A program made the translations under genes and the position numbers. Shown here in pieces: positions 1-13,440 of a stretch of DNA of 64,000 nucleotides. This DNA comes from Cheilinus undulatus (lineage: Eukaryota > Chordata > Actinopteri > Labriformes > Labridae), in contig NC_054867.1 of the NCBI RefSeq assembly GCF_018320785.1, positions 33,111,855 through 33,175,854 on the forward strand. The letters run 5' to 3'. Each line of letters begins with the position of its first letter. Within the stretch, counting starts at the first letter, position 1. Below the pieces are notes generated by a model, which was not told the DNA's origin, searched no databases, and worked only from the letters and a program-made list of their open reading frames with translations.

Positions 1-54
1 AAACCTCAAAATGCACTTTTCCAGATTATTAAGCAGGCCGTATGTTTCAGCAAT

Positions 55-1065
55 ATGGGAAAGAAAAAGGATCTCTCTGCTGCCGAAAAGCCTCAAATAG
101 TACAATGCCTTGGAGGAGGAATGAAAGCATTAGATATTACATGAAAAATTAATCGTTATAATCGTATTGTGAAGAAATTTGTGGCAGAGCACAGACCATT
201 TCATGCAGATAAAGGCATAATGAGGAAGGTTTCTGACGGACAAATTCATCAAATTAGGAAAGCAGATGCTAAAATGCCATTACAAAGCAGCAAACCGGTA
301 TTTGAAGATGCTGGTGCCTGTGGAGTCCCACCAACCTCAAGGTGTAGGATCCTCCAGAGGCTTGGAGTCGTGTATAAACCTACTGTTCGGCTGCCCTATC
401 CAGTTCTCACAAGCAGAAACAGTTGCAGTGGGCCCAGAAATACATGAAGACTCATTTTCAAACTGTCTTTTTTACTGATGAGTGCTGTGCAACCCTGGAT
501 GGTCCAGATGGAGGAGTAGTGAATGGTTGGTGGATGGCCACCATGTCCCAACAAGGCTGTGATGTCAACAATGAGGGGGCGGAGTCATGTTTCGGGCTGG
601 ATTCATTAGGAGAGAGCTGGTAGTCCCCTTAGGGTCCCTGAAGGTGGGAAAATGATCTTGGAAAAGTATACAGAGTTTCTGACTGACCACTTTCTTCCAT
701 GGTACAAAAAGAAGAGCAGTGCCTTCTGTAGCAAAATTTTCTTCATGCATGACAATGCTCCATCTCATGCTGCAAAGAATACCTCTGTGTCATTGGCTGC
801 TATGGGCATCAAAGGAGAGAAACTCATGGTGTGGCCCCCATCCTCCCCTGACCTCAACCCTGTTGAGAACCTTTGGAGCATCCTCAAGCTAAAGATCTAT
901 GAGAGTGGGAGGCAGTTTATGTCAAAACAGTAGCTCTGGGAGGATATTCTGACATCCTGCAAAGAAATTCAAGCAGAAACTCTCCAAAAACTCACAAGTT
1001 CAATGGATGCAAGAATAGTGAAGGTGATATCAAAAAAGGGCTCCTATGTTAACATGGAACTTTAA
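55..1065 (+). pseudogene. Decayed Tc1/mariner-like transposase
   Basis: Pieces of a Tc1-like transposase can be read in order in more than one frame. An N-terminal helix-turn-helix part (about 61-450) has a TGA near 142. The catalytic part begins with FTDE (first Asp at 477-479), continues with HDNAPSH (second Asp at 751-753) and ends with SPDLNPVENLW (Glu at 865-867). Stops at about 620 and 931 and a frame change near 400-430 make it non-functional. Family knowledge: these enzymes cut and paste DNA at TA sites using a DDE triad. Thirty-seven residues separate the second Asp from the Glu, unlike the 34 of Sleeping Beauty-type Tc1. Terminal inverted repeats were not identified, so the element edges are uncertain. 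Confidence 0.85.
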
Positions 1066-3320
1066 CTATTAACATGTGTTTGATTGAAATAGCTTTTGAT
1101 TTTAGTAAATATGACCTCCTAATGCTGCATATTCAATGAATGACCATTTTCAGTTCTTTACAACCTATAAAATCTTTGAAAACTCTGTTTTGCATAATAA
1201 TGTGGAACAGTGCATTTTGAGGTTTTTATTATTTTTAAAAATAATGTTTGTTCAAAAACATTTGAATTATGCTCTAACGGCTGATGACTTGAAAAATATT
1301 CTGTCATTTGCATTAATATTTAGGAAAATAAGAGAAAAATGTCATTTGCTTATTAATGTGGAAAGCGGTGTATATTCAAGAAGGTCACCTCCTCATTGGC
1401 AATTTGTCTTGACTTATTTTGGAAGAATCAAATCCCTATGCATTCCAACAAGGAAAAGCATGTTTAAATCACTGCTTTAAAGACCCAGATTTATAGGTGT
1501 CTGGTTATTTGTGCAACCAGGAATGGTGCATTGGATACCAAAATTCTGCAGGGGCATTTCATAAAATATAACACAACTCACAACTTGCAATTTATTTGAA
1601 TGTCTGATTGAAAAAATGAAGCAGTATCTGCTGAATTGAGCTTGGATTCCTTTTTTAAACAACTACCATTGGTGGTTAGCAACTAGCCAATAGGAGAAAC
1701 ACATTTTATCTACTTATGTTTTATAGCTGAAGTTCCATCCATAATTAAATCTACAGCAGAGCCCAGAGATATTAAGTGAATAAGTACTTTACAAAGACTT
1801 CTAGTCTGACAAGGCCAAAGCAATCAACGAGTTATGCTTTGGTTCGGTTTCTACTCAAAAAAACAAACTTTTTTTCACTAAATGAGTTAAATTCACTGGA
1901 TGTCATTGGTAGGAGTGGGCCAGTATTCTGTCTGAAGAGAAAACATGCCTTTAAAACCAGGAAAAAAAGCATTTTTTTCAATTGAAGGTTTATGGGCATT
2001 ATAAGGGACTACAGTTTACATCTGAAGGAATTATACATGCAGTTAATTTCAAGTGTTGTTTGGCATTTTCAAATAACTGTGTGTGTAATCAAGAAGGAAA
2101 GAAATCCACCTGCACAGAAAACAAAAAGTGTTTAGAGAAACCAGTATCTAAATAATTCGAGATGTGTAAAAGTTTTCTTAGAGCATATTTTACTTAAGGT
2201 CAGTCTTTCTAGACAATACATAAACTCCAATTTCCTATGTTGCTATTTTATTGTATTCAATAAACAAGCAGAAGTCTGTGACTTATTCTCATTTTCCTCC
2301 AGTTTTGCTTGATGCAGTGGTAAGTACCAGGAAGGAAATCAAAACAAAAGTTGATGTGAAAAAATTTCATTTAAATTATGTGTATGCTTGTTCAGGTCGT
2401 CTTTTGCAACCATGATACTTGCTTAGCTTACAAAAAGAAAAACAAATCTTTCATAACTGCCTTTAAGATGGCAGACAATGATACTAGATCATGCAGGCCT
2501 TTTAATTGAATTGCCTTGTATTTCAATCAGGTATTATTGTGTTTTGTATCATTATCACCGTATCTTTTCATCTTTAGTCTCAATGAGATGGCAAACTCAG
2601 CATCTAAAGCATATGAATGGTGGTCAATTAAGCTTTAATGTATTGGAGGGGGAGAGATAATGCAGGAAGAGGCTGTCTGGCCTGAGGCTAACAGGCTGTA
2701 TCTAACTTAACTTCAGTGTAATTAAATCTTGATGATGTATTTGGATCATTTTCAAAGAAGAATTGTTGTGAAATTGATACCACTCTCATATCTGTATGCC
2801 AACCTGCAGATATTTTTACTGTTTCTTCGTTCAGATGCTTCAGTTAGAACACCTCTGTATAGGACACTCTAAACAAAAGGGTGAATCCTTAGTGAAAAAC
2901 ATACTAGGTTTATAACTGCTTAGGGTTGTAAATTTGGCTGAATCTGCTGCTTATTCTTTTAGTGGCCAGTTGAACACAAACCTAGTATTATATTCAACAC
3001 TGTCCAGTAATTCTTATCTTAGAAAAAAGCTGCTGGGTCTCTGGCATTGTCTAAGAGAATACAGTCCTACAACCAGCATCATATCGCTCATTGATTAGCA
3101 TAACAAAGTGTGACTGTGTGGCTGGTAAATAACTAAAATATAAAGCAGAAATTGGTGATCTTAGGTGATGTGATGATGTTGGCATAATTACTATAACCTG
3201 GAGTCACTGGGTTTCTGGGCATCTTTGTAACATGTAAGGCTAATCAAGCCTTGACCCTGCCCCACTGATCAGAGCCACTTGATGCTTTTATAACCACCTC
3301 TGTGTGATGCTGTTCTTCTG
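1066..3320. other. No gene recognised
   Basis: AT-rich DNA. Short ORFs occur, but none shows a recognisable domain, splice context or codon bias. Nothing supported here. Confidence 0.5.
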
Positions 3321-3328
3321 TTTCAGAT

Positions 3329-3600
3329 TCAGGAAGTATTCAGACCTTCTGCAAAACTCATGAAAGCCTGCTTGGAGTTTGCAAAAAAAGTCCACATAAA
3401 AGCCAAGCAGGCTTTCATGTGTTCTGCACTGAGGAGAGGCTTCCATCTAGACACTGTGCCATAAGCCCAGATCAGTGGAGGGCCGCAATAATGGTTGTCC
3501 CATCTCCACACAGGATCTCTGAACTCAGTCAGAGTGACCATCGGGTTCTTAGGACCATCAGGTTCTTGGTCACCTCCTTTACTTCATCCATGAAATGAAT
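3329..3600 (-). pseudogene. Remnant of a second Tc1-like transposase
   Basis: On the - strand the text resembles the N-terminal half of common fish Tc1-like transposases: a VTKN stretch (near 3575), MVTLTE (near 3540), then RKPLLS-like and HMKACL pieces. Only the DNA-binding half is present, in mixed frames, and the catalytic DDE part is missing. A perfect 17-bp inverted repeat (3359-3375 with 3403-3419) lies where the element breaks off. The assignment rests on remembered family consensus, so the subfamily is not named. Confidence 0.6.
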
Positions 3601-3760
3601 TGTTTGTTGCATGGCAGTTGTCCTCATTCTTTCTCTACTGAAATGCACACCTCCCTCTGCACCAGTGTCCATGTCCCCTTTCCGTTCACTATGTCTTAAA
3701 CTCCATGGAGATATCACTAAACTAGCCACCTCAGTGTTCATCAAAGCCATAATGAGTTAC

Positions 3761-4659
3761 TATCCATCTGATGCCTCTTGCTTTACATGAAGATACAACA
3801 GGTTTAAATCTTATAAATCATCTGATCCAACTCTAGGCAACATGAGTCCACTTGTATCTTTGGTATATTGTAAACTACATGTATTTTAACTTCATATATC
3901 AAATTGGACACTGCTTAATATTTATTGTTGTCTGAACTAAAAGCTTGTATGATTCTTGCTCATAGAGACAGATGATGACATGAAATAGCCTCAAAGAGGA
4001 GAGATACTTACAGGCAGAGTAATGTGTACCACATGTTAAAGGCCTGGAGATTTCACTGAAGATTAAATGCTTACGTCTAAAAATGGGAGCTGTAAATTGA
4101 ATTTTCTTGTTAAAATTTAATCAGTCCAGAATGTCAAAGAGTGTGCCATCACTCAGGATTTTATCTTGGCCAGTATGCTGTTGTAAAATCTTATCACTGA
4201 TTTACCAGAGATGAAGAGATCCTGGTGTTGGCTCCAGATATTGATACTGTGTTACTTTCAAAAGGTGTTAAATAAGGATGGGAAAAGTTGGTTTGGCTGT
4301 CAAATACTATAAAGTGTATTTGTTCATATGTGTCTCTCCAAGAAATGTCTGTTCACACTTTTTTTTTGTTGTGTAGTTCAGTCAATTTTCTATAGTGACA
4401 AAAAAGACCATTGTTTTATTGTACTGTATCATATTGTTTGTAGTGTAGCATGTCCCTTTCTTCTTTTGTAGTATAAATCAAATTTTTTTTAAGAAAACTG
4501 GGGATTAGATTTTTTTGGGCCATATCGCCAGGCCTAATATATATAATTCATATATTTATATATATATATATATGTATATCTTAACCTTGTCTTGTTTTAA
4601 CCTCTCCAGAAAACCACAAAAAAACAATATTATAGAATCAGATAAAATCAGAGGTTCAA
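3761..4659. other. No gene recognised; short AT microsatellite
   Basis: AT-rich intergenic DNA with a (TA)n run at about 4556-4574. No coding signal seen. Confidence 0.5.
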
Positions 4660-4689
4660 ATAAAACAGTGCTACTTGGTGCCGTTTAGA

Positions 4690-5005
4690 AAAGTTATTGC
4701 CGTAGGGATGAATGACTTCTTGTAAATGTTCTGTATCGTCTGCCTGATGGCAGCAGAGTGAAAGAGTGATGCAGGGGGTGAGAGGTGTCCTCAGTGATGA
4801 GGGTGGCTTTCCTCAGCACTGAGCGCTTGTACAGTTCAGAGAGGTTGGTCTGGGGTGTTTGGGTTATTTTGCTGGCCTGACTTATTATTCGGGATAGTTT
4901 TGTTTTGTGTTTGACAGTGAGAAAATTGAACCAGGACGAGATATTGTAAACAAGGATGGATTCTATGAGTGAAGTATCTACAAGAGTTAAAATGTCTGCT
5001 GACAC
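4690..5005 (-). pseudogene. 3' fragment of a LINE reverse-transcriptase ORF
   Basis: The - strand encodes the C-terminal tail typical of fish non-LTR retrotransposon ORF2: SLIESILVYNISSWF, then LTVKHKTKLSRI, LSELYKRSVLRKA and LLPSGRRYR. After a one-frame shift it continues as YKKSFIPTAITFLN. This is the extreme C-terminus after the RT domain. The rest of the element is missing, as expected of a 5'-truncated LINE copy. Family knowledge: such ORFs copy their RNA into genomic DNA. The fragment is dead. Confidence 0.75.
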
Positions 5006-5034
5006 CGAAAGACCGTAACTTCCTTAGCAGCAAT

Positions 5035-5375
5035 GAACTGTCTGGCTCCGCCCCCGCCCCCGACCCTCTCCGAAAATGGATGTGGCTTAATGGAGGTGGT
5101 TCTCCTAATCAGGCGAGGAGCGCAGAATTTTCTTCCAAGTGGGGAGAGCCAGCCAAACCTGGGGGCGGCGCTAACTCCCCATATGACATCATGAGGGGAA
5201 AATCTGAGAAAGGCTTGTTTCAGCACACATTTTCTGAAAGCTGGAGAAAGAGAGGGGGGAGGGAATGGATTTTTCTGATTCTTGGGGGGATTGAGGACAG
5301 GCCTGGGGCAGATATTTTTGTTAGAATTCCTGAAAAAGTGTATTTTGGTTAATATGTCCCCTTTAAAAAAAAACA
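5035..5375. repeat. GC-rich dispersed repeat, MITE-like
   Basis: An abruptly GC-rich block in AT-rich surroundings, ending near TATGTCCCCTTT. Both strands are open for about 128 codons, which suggests composition rather than coding. I recognise the sequence style as a common teleost dispersed repeat from memory only; termini were not verified. Confidence 0.4.
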
Positions 5376-6579
5376 TACTGAGATAGGTTTAGGATATTTG
5401 TTGAATCATGCATGACTCCACTGTAAATTTCAGATAGGGTTACAACATTTCAAAGATACATTTCAAATGGTACATGTTTCTTAAATATGTATATATGACT
5501 TCCATTTAAAGTCATAGTGCAGCTATCTGATCCCTGGCATTTAGAGTTCACTCAGTTACGTGTTGGAACAGGCAGATACAAACTATGTAATGTTGTCATA
5601 TATGTTAGTGAAAAGCTGCATCTGGGAAATGTAAGAGAATGCAGTGATCCAAATGTTAAGAAAACACTCGCTCCGATTACAGACACTTACTTTACTTGCA
5701 TATTGCCTTATCAACCCACGGCTGTCATCACATTAAAAGATAGACATGAGTGATTTCTTTTACATGGTTTTTACAGATACTTAGCCTGGGTCAACAAAAC
5801 ACCCACTCTTCCCATTTTGGTTGGCCGGACTGAAGAGAACGTGCCAGAATGTCAAAGGGCAAGGTAAGATTAGGCTGGCACACATTAAAATGCTGAGAGA
5901 AAAGAGAGAAACAATTTTCTTGTGCAGCTCCGGCGTTATCAGATGATCTTTAGGTCATTCAAAACTAATATTCAAAAAGACATGTACAGTTCCTTAAATT
6001 ATCAGAACATAGTTGTGAATCAGGCTTTGTAAAATGGACTAAAACAAATTTTGGGTCTATGTAAGAAGTTTTAAGAAGCACACACACAAAATGGAATTTG
6101 GATCTGTTGAGTTGCAAGTTTTACTTTGGGGATGGAAATCTCTAAAGCCTGGAAAAGAACAGGCATCCTTATCGGGACAAGTCATCTAGCTTGAGTCCCT
6201 GCTGCTTTTAGAGCTCATACAGTTTCATTTCATGGGGATAAACTAATGTTTGAAGGGTTTATGTAGCAACAGTTAAACTGACAAGTGTTACTAGTTACCA
6301 GTATCAGATTCTGCACGCTGTAGTTGATATAATTTGCTGTCACACTAAGCCCTGAAGGACATGCCAGCAGGAATGGGTCAAAAAGTGATTATACTCAGCA
6401 CATGTACATATACAGTTAAATCGAGCTACAGCTATAGCTCAATTGCTCCTTTTAATTTGATGTCCCGATGTGAAAGCTCAGGGAGAATTGAGCATATGGG
6501 AGATGACAAGATGTGTCAGCATTACCTGTTTCAATTACTTACTATTGGACCCACTTTAGTTGACCTATTACACCATATA
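5376..6579. other. No gene recognised
   Basis: No supported gene. An 88-bp open stretch at 5778-5865 is flanked by AG and GT splice-like dinucleotides, but is too short to claim as an exon. Confidence 0.4.
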
Positions 6580-6715
6580 CACTCCCCTCCACAAATAAAG
6601 CTGAAATGTTAACCTCTTGTCGCATTGTCATCATTTGATGCCAATTCCAATGTTTTCAGTCTACAGCAAAAATAAAGAGATTGGCCTCACTGTTCCAATA
6701 CTTTGGAGGGGAGTG
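6580..6715. mobile_element. Tc1/mariner-type MITE with CACTCCCCTCC termini
   Basis: A 136-bp element with inverted ends: CACTCCCCTCC at 6580 and GGAGGGGAGTG ending at 6715. A TA precedes the left end; the right TA has become CA. The interior (ACAGTGAGGCC... on the - strand) matches a widespread fish Tc1/mariner repeat as I remember it. It has no coding capacity and would need a transposase in trans. Confidence 0.75.
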
Positions 6716-9700
6716 CATCAAACAAGTTAGCAAGGGTCCAGCATACCTTAGCAAGGTAAATTGGACTCTTGTCTGTTCAAAAATGTGTGGTTCTGTCTTT
6801 CAGACTCACCATATTGATACCATTGTTGCCTTCATGGCTTTCTTCTATATAGTTTGCTGTCCAACTTCAAGGGCAGACTGGACATGGGAACTACTAAACG
6901 TAGGCCAAACAAGGCCAGTTTGGTTTACCTGAGGCGTCCGCATGCAAGAGAAAATCAGCACTATCATTTTCCACGTTGACAAATTTTGTTTACTTGTATT
7001 TTTAAAGTTCATATTTAGTCAGATAAATAAATCAACTACATTTTAATTTGATGTTAAACTCCCAAGTATTAGCTATACCATGAATGACATGAACCAGGGA
7101 TAACTCAAATATCTGGAAAAAAATCTGTTTAACGGTACTCAGTCCACGTGATTGGTATGCGCAGATGCATAAGTTCAAGCTAATATTTTCGTATTCCAGC
7201 AAGTTTAAGTGGTTATTTTGCATAGAAACAGCTGACTATGCTATAGGCATGGCTCTGGGGAAGTTAAAGACTTTACATTCTTGCACATTAGTGCAGACTG
7301 CAAAAATCTCAAGCTACTAGATGGATTAAGATACAATTTAGTGTGGACCTGTGGTTCAGAGAATGTCTGCTGGATGTAGATTAACACCTCAAAGACACTT
7401 TAATACACAGCTTTTGTAGATAAACAGTATTTTGTGGACTAGAAGCTTTCTAACAGACTCCCTGGAATTCCTGGTCAGCTCACTGATGCCTGTCAAAGCT
7501 CCATTGCAAAAGCAAAATCCCCCCTGATCTGTAACACTCTTTGGCCATAGATTTCTTTAAGAATTCAAATGTAGTCTCCATCTTGTTTGCATTTTACATG
7601 CCCCCAGCGTGATCTGTAAACACAATATCTTCTTTCACTAGTACAATACACAGATGCAATTGAAACCAAATGAGCAGCCAAGAAAGGTCTCAGCAATTTT
7701 CAGTGCACCATGTTTGTCAAAGCGGGACATTTAAGAATGTAAATCAGGTTTAAATCGTTACATAATGAAATTCAGTCACTGTGAAGCCATGTTTTTTAAA
7801 CAATGACTGATGGGCTGTTTGAAGGTGAATACTACCAACAACTAAAAAAGGATCAAAAGCCACAAACCTCCATCAGTCACTTCTGTTACTCCTTTCAGAT
7901 TTAACAATGGAACCATGCTCACTGAAAACTATAATCAAACATGCATTCTGATATGAATAAAGGCTGTAAACTTTATGACAGGGGCTGTGATTGTTGTGAT
8001 TTATTGATAATACTCCAAAACTCTTTTAAGGCTCATATTTGGTCTTCTTGCGATGTGCAGATGGGCAGAGCTTTCTGATCTGTGTTTATCCCCTCTGCAA
8101 TTCTACATGTTTTGTACTTTTTCGGACACAGATTAAACATTGCAGTACCCCATGAAATTGCGGGGCAGTGTCAAGCAGCACTGCACAAGTTGGATAGGAA
8201 CTATCAGGTTATGATTCTTGCACAAAAGGACAGACTACTACAGCAGCACAGCCTGACGAAGATCAGACAGGAACTGAACGTCAGTAAGATGGCAGCAAAA
8301 TGGAGGTCCATGGGAGGCCATGCCCTCCAGTGGATGCATTTGGATGTATAAAACGTGTGGCTTTATACATAAAGGCAGCTTAAATCAGCCTTTAGATGCC
8401 TCTCTTTGATATTTTTCATACCACAGTCTTCATCTGGGAAGCTCGGGGTTTTGGCTGCCCAAGGCTGTGACCATGTGATGTAAAACTCTTCCCTGTGTTA
8501 GTTATGTAATACACATTCCCACATTTCATACAGCAAGATACATCTCTACTTTTGTCTATACAATTCCAACACATCCTCTGGGCCATTGTGTTTTATGAAA
8601 TGATGCAGTATTTTAAAATGATAATCCTGTCAAAATTCACAAGCATTGATTTATTCAACTTGACTGTAGGCCAAAGAAGTACAAAATAGAAGGGTTCTTA
8701 TACCTAATTTGAGCCAAATCAGCTAAATCTCTAAAAACAAATAGAATTCCCATTACTTATTCAGATTAAGATTTCTTAATTGGCAAAAGTTCTGTTCCAA
8801 GCACCCTTTGAATAGTCTTATCAAATTCTGTCTCACAGTGAGGGGAACAAACACAGTTTTCTTTCTCCAGAAGTGAACCATAAACCATTCAGTGCTAAAA
8901 CAGATGTAATTCTTCAGGTAGAAGTGGAACTAAAAAATGATTACAATCTAGTATTAAAAAATTACATCAAACAGTGGCCGCTCCAGTCTCCCTACAACTC
9001 CATCTGCCAAGGTACAATGCTGAAATGCTTTTTCTCAGCAGCAGTATAATCCCATGCCAAGTCTCATTGACCTTAAATAAACAAAACATGAGATTTGTGA
9101 TTGCATCTGTGGTTAAGGTTAGAAAGCACAGGAAACTATAACTTACAGTGTTTTACAGACCATCCAAACATCTGTAGGTCTGGGTGACCCTCTCCTCTGA
9201 AATATACCTGTTAAAGGAATCATTGTTCCTCTTTTTTGACTGACTCACAGACCAGGCACATTGCTACATGAAGTCTTTTGCCTGGAAACATGTCAATGAT
9301 TTTCTGTTTGTTGAACTCAGCTGCAGATGTTACCGCGCTGCAAGTACGCTAAACTTCAGTGCCAAAGGCTGGTGGTATACACTGTTATCTTATGCATTCC
9401 CTGTGGACTTGGCTCTTATTCCTGTTACTTTAAATTGTGTCCATATGTTGGGAGTGTTTGATAAAAATGTTAGCTCTGAAACAGAGCCACTACGATGCTC
9501 CTGCCTTGCCAAAAACTGCTTGTAGAAATACAGGGTTATCGGCTCCTAAGCTGTTACTCTACAACATACAGTTCCAAAAGAGTTTGTGCACCAGCTTTAT
9601 GAGAAGTGAATTCTGGTGTCAGTATCTAAGTATAATTAAGTTGTTTTACTTTCTGTTTCTATTGATGTGTTTTGGAGGCCTTTGCATGTCAGAATGGTGA

Positions 9701-11701
9701 ATGGATTCTCTCAAAATCCTACTGGTCATTGTGATGAGAAGGCCTTTTGTTAAAGGGTATATGATTTTTTTTTTCTTTTCATGACCGCTAACATTCCCAT
9801 TGGAGGTATGGGTGAACAATGAGGTTAATTCCCTCTATAAACTTTCTTAAATTTTTGTCTAAACATTTCCACTTACTGCTAACAAAAATAATATCTCATT
9901 CCATGGGGAATAATCAGTGCATTTACATGCACACTTAGTTCAGTCACAGTTAGTTAAGCCATTTAATTTGCCTTCTATTTTTGTCCCAACAAACAATTTG
10001 GGGGAACCAGTTTACTGACAAAGTATGTCCACCTCCTCAATGGTAGGTACATGGTGATATGGCTCTTTTAGTCAGTAACCTGACTTTTTTTCTTTACTTT
10101 TTCTGTCACATGCCAAACAACTGATGAGCAAGTTCTCAATCAACAAATCGTTTGTATGTTGAATGTTGAAAACATGGCCAATTTAAACTTCTGCACATTA
10201 CATACACACTCTATGCTTCACTTTTGGGAGAGTCATGCTTCTTGATATCTAAAGGCAGAAACAAATCAGATGTTGGTTTGGGAAATATAAAGTATGCGCC
10301 AAATGCTTACATCCAGTTTTCAAATACTCCACCTGCTTTGTGGTCTGTAGTCACAAATAGACAGTCTTTGCAATTCCACTGCACGCGCTCATCAGCACAT
10401 CCCAGAAGTGCTTCTCCACTCCACTCTGCTTGAGATACACACCAGGTCTATTATCAGCATGGCTGCTGCCAAACCACGTCAGTCCATGTGGATCAGATCA
10501 ATCCAAACAGCAAGAAAAACATACAAAACATCTGGTCAACATCAAAACGCAACACAATGCAATGACCACAGATAGAACATCATCACTATATCGACATAAC
10601 ATCCCATCATGTGGCACAAGCAACAGGTCACTGGTCAGTCTATTAATCACAGAGCTACTTCGGTAAGTTTATGAGGCAGACAATCAAAAATTTTATAGGA
10701 AACCACATAAATTCATAGAAAACATAAACCTTTTAACTTCTTATGTTCTTACCCATGGCAGAGTATTTATATGAGATAAGCCAAGTCTGTAATGAACTCA
10801 AATTTACAGACACTTCTAAATAAAAACATAAAGGTGCTGCATGGTTGCAGCAATGGAAACAGAGGGTGAATTTTTATTTCTAAAGTTCATGCAGGAAAAG
10901 CAATGTCATGCCCACTGTGTTCTGCAGGTGATGCCTACATGTATCTTATACATGAGTTAAAAGTTTCAGAATGGCTTGTTTTTCTCTATATACAGTTTTG
11001 ACTTTGTTTTAGATCTGTTGCAAGCTGTTCATGACCAATAAAGTAGTTAATAATCTCCCCTAACTCTTTCATTACACATCAAGCTCGTGTTTGGGACCTG
11101 TGTGTATCTGCAGCTCATTAGACAGAGAAGAGGAAGCAGAAGAAAGTCGAGTGTCCCTCTTGTTAATATATGAGAGAAGTGAGACGTCTCATGTTAAATA
11201 TAAACCTCTCCTGCCATTCTTAACAGTTTTTATGCAGTTGATGTTGTTGATGTTATTCTGCACTCTGTTAATTTGCATCATTACGCATGTACAACAGTCC
11301 TCCTCACACAGATCAGCTGTTGTAGCCTAAACACTGAATGTTTAGTGACACAACATCAAATGCAAATTGTGTTATTTAAGAAATGTGTGGCTAAATAATA
11401 ATACTGAATTAACATCAGGCAATTTAAAGGAAACGCTGTAGGAGGCAGAGTAGTAGCACAGTGCAAATAGAGAGAGCAGTGGTACGTGCATGTAGATTTG
11501 GAAACTAGAGTTTAAATAAATAAAGTCATTTTTTAACATAAGCTAAATTTTACTGAAAGAGAAGTACTATTTATCACCTATATGTGGCAAAGCTTTATTG
11601 ACAGTTTGCTATGCAGCCTCTAGTATTTTTGATCAGAAAACGAGGGGCAGAAAAAGCCACACAGAGCGTAAAAAACATAGTTACCACCCTACATTACAGA
11701 G
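6716..11701. other. Five kilobases without a recognised gene
   Basis: AT-rich intergenic DNA. The longest ORFs are under 90 codons and show no known domain. No tRNA, array or element ends were recognised. Conserved non-coding elements cannot be excluded without alignment. Confidence 0.45.
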
Positions 11702-11898
11702 ATGCCCATTTGAATGGGATTATTATTACCTGTGGATCTATGTTTGTGCTGAAATATGGTGGGTAATTTGCCCTACAATTTTGACTCTAAATGACAGACA
11801 TAGCCAGTTCATATAGGATTAAAAACACAGACGTCCTGCCAGTAATTATAAATTGCCAGAGGTCCCCAGGTAATACTAATCCTGCACGAATAGGGCAT
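11702..11898. mobile_element. Short MITE, GGGATTA-type inverted ends
   Basis: Inverted ends of about 50 bp: the left end reads through TGAATGGGATTATTATTACC. The right end is its imperfect complement (CCAGGTAATACTAATCCTGC). The same termini bound the element at 23963-24329, so the two are copies of one family. Non-coding. Confidence 0.6.
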
Positions 11899-12333
11899 GA
11901 GTCATTATGGCCTCTTCAACAGCTCGTGAATGTATATTGACATTTCATAAAACTGATGGTTCTGTCTTTTGATATTATTGTTTGACATGAACATAAAGTA
12001 AAATTGATTATGAGCTGACTTATTGCTCCAAACTGTAATGGTTTGTATGGACTGAGATGTCTTATTATATTTCTAAATGTCTGCAATGTTAACATTATTG
12101 TTGGCGGATTGATGGTTGTCAAACATAGATTTTTGATTAATTGTGACCATTCATACTCTTCTGTGTTTAGTTTCTTTCTCGTTAGAAAAACAAGAATGCA
12201 ATTTTGAATTTGTGTCTTCCATCAGATGGCCTACATCAGAGGGACTACATCCATTTATTTAAATATAATTTATGAAGTCAGTGTTGGTCCGACAAAGATG
12301 ACTGACTTTGCACTATTACATATGGTGTGTTTT

Positions 12334-12366
<33 letters not shown>

Positions 12367-13440
12367 TTGCCATATCAGACAATGCAAAAGCCATTTCAAC
12401 ACTTTTTTAAGGAAAAAGATTTTTCCATCTCAGGTTATGCCAAATCAACAAAGATTATAATTCTTAACATTACTTTAAAACTTTGACAGACTACTAAAAA
12501 AGGTGTTTCCAACATTTATTTCTAAGTTTTGTGAAAAACAGATGATGCCCAAGACAGAATGTGTTTACTTTGTGCAGTCAGATTCTCAAATGTAAAAAAG
12601 ATGCTGCAGAGAGAAATGGTTAGCTGTTGTAAGACACCCTTTAAACATGTCAAGGTGCACAACACACATTTAAGTGAAAAAAGATTGTCTTTTGGAGACA
12701 GCATTTGTTTTGGTCGGCGGTGTTCTGACAAACCTTGTGTTAGTCACGCTAACATGATTTAGTTCTGCATGTGATTTCTGACCCTTTCCACCTCTAAACA
12801 CACATGCTTCAGGTTAGGAAGAGGAGAGTGACTGCTGGTTTATACCTGTGTGAGCGTGCACAGACCACAAGGCAGCTGTAGAAACACACTGACTCTCTAT
12901 CCTGGTGTAGTGGTGACCCATGTGTGCTCAGACATTCCCACAGTAGGACGTCTCCACTCTTACATGGCCAAGTCAAAAGGACTGTCACAACATGTCAAGT
13001 TTACTTTAAAATGTTCTGATGAAATGAGGAGTGCCTAAATCAGTGTCTTACGGTTCATGTGTGGTCATGATTGTAATGCTAGATATTTGCCTCTTCTGCC
13101 AGTCTCACACTGACCTCTTCACTGTGATACTCATCTGTTTTGTGTCAGTGAATTTGTGTGAAACAAAATATTTCAACCACATTTTCCAGCTCCACATCAT
13201 ACTCTCTTTGTCATGATAGTGTCCTAATGTGATTTTTGCACAGCTTTCGATGTCAGTGAGATAACTGAGAATAACAAAGACACAAAAAGACTTTCATCTT
13301 TAGCTGATGTTGTAAGGCTCCACAGTATGAAGTGACTGATGTTTGCTCATGAATTCCACTGAATGCTACATTCACATCTACATCTGCATTGATGCAGAGC
13401 ATGTATTAGGAATAAGACAGAGTACACAGATGAATTACTA
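11899..13440. other. No gene recognised; (GTT)n microsatellite
   Basis: Intergenic DNA with a (GTT/TTG)n run at about 12333-12367. No coding signal was recognised. Confidence 0.45.

Noticed and set aside
4969..5376. Opposed 127- and 129-codon ORFs
   Set aside because: They overlap on both strands in a GC-rich repeat; neither shows a domain.
5778..5865. Possible 88-bp exon (YLAWVNKTPTLPILVGRTEE)
   Set aside because: AG and GT edges and one open frame are expected by chance at this length; no homology recognised and no partner exon.
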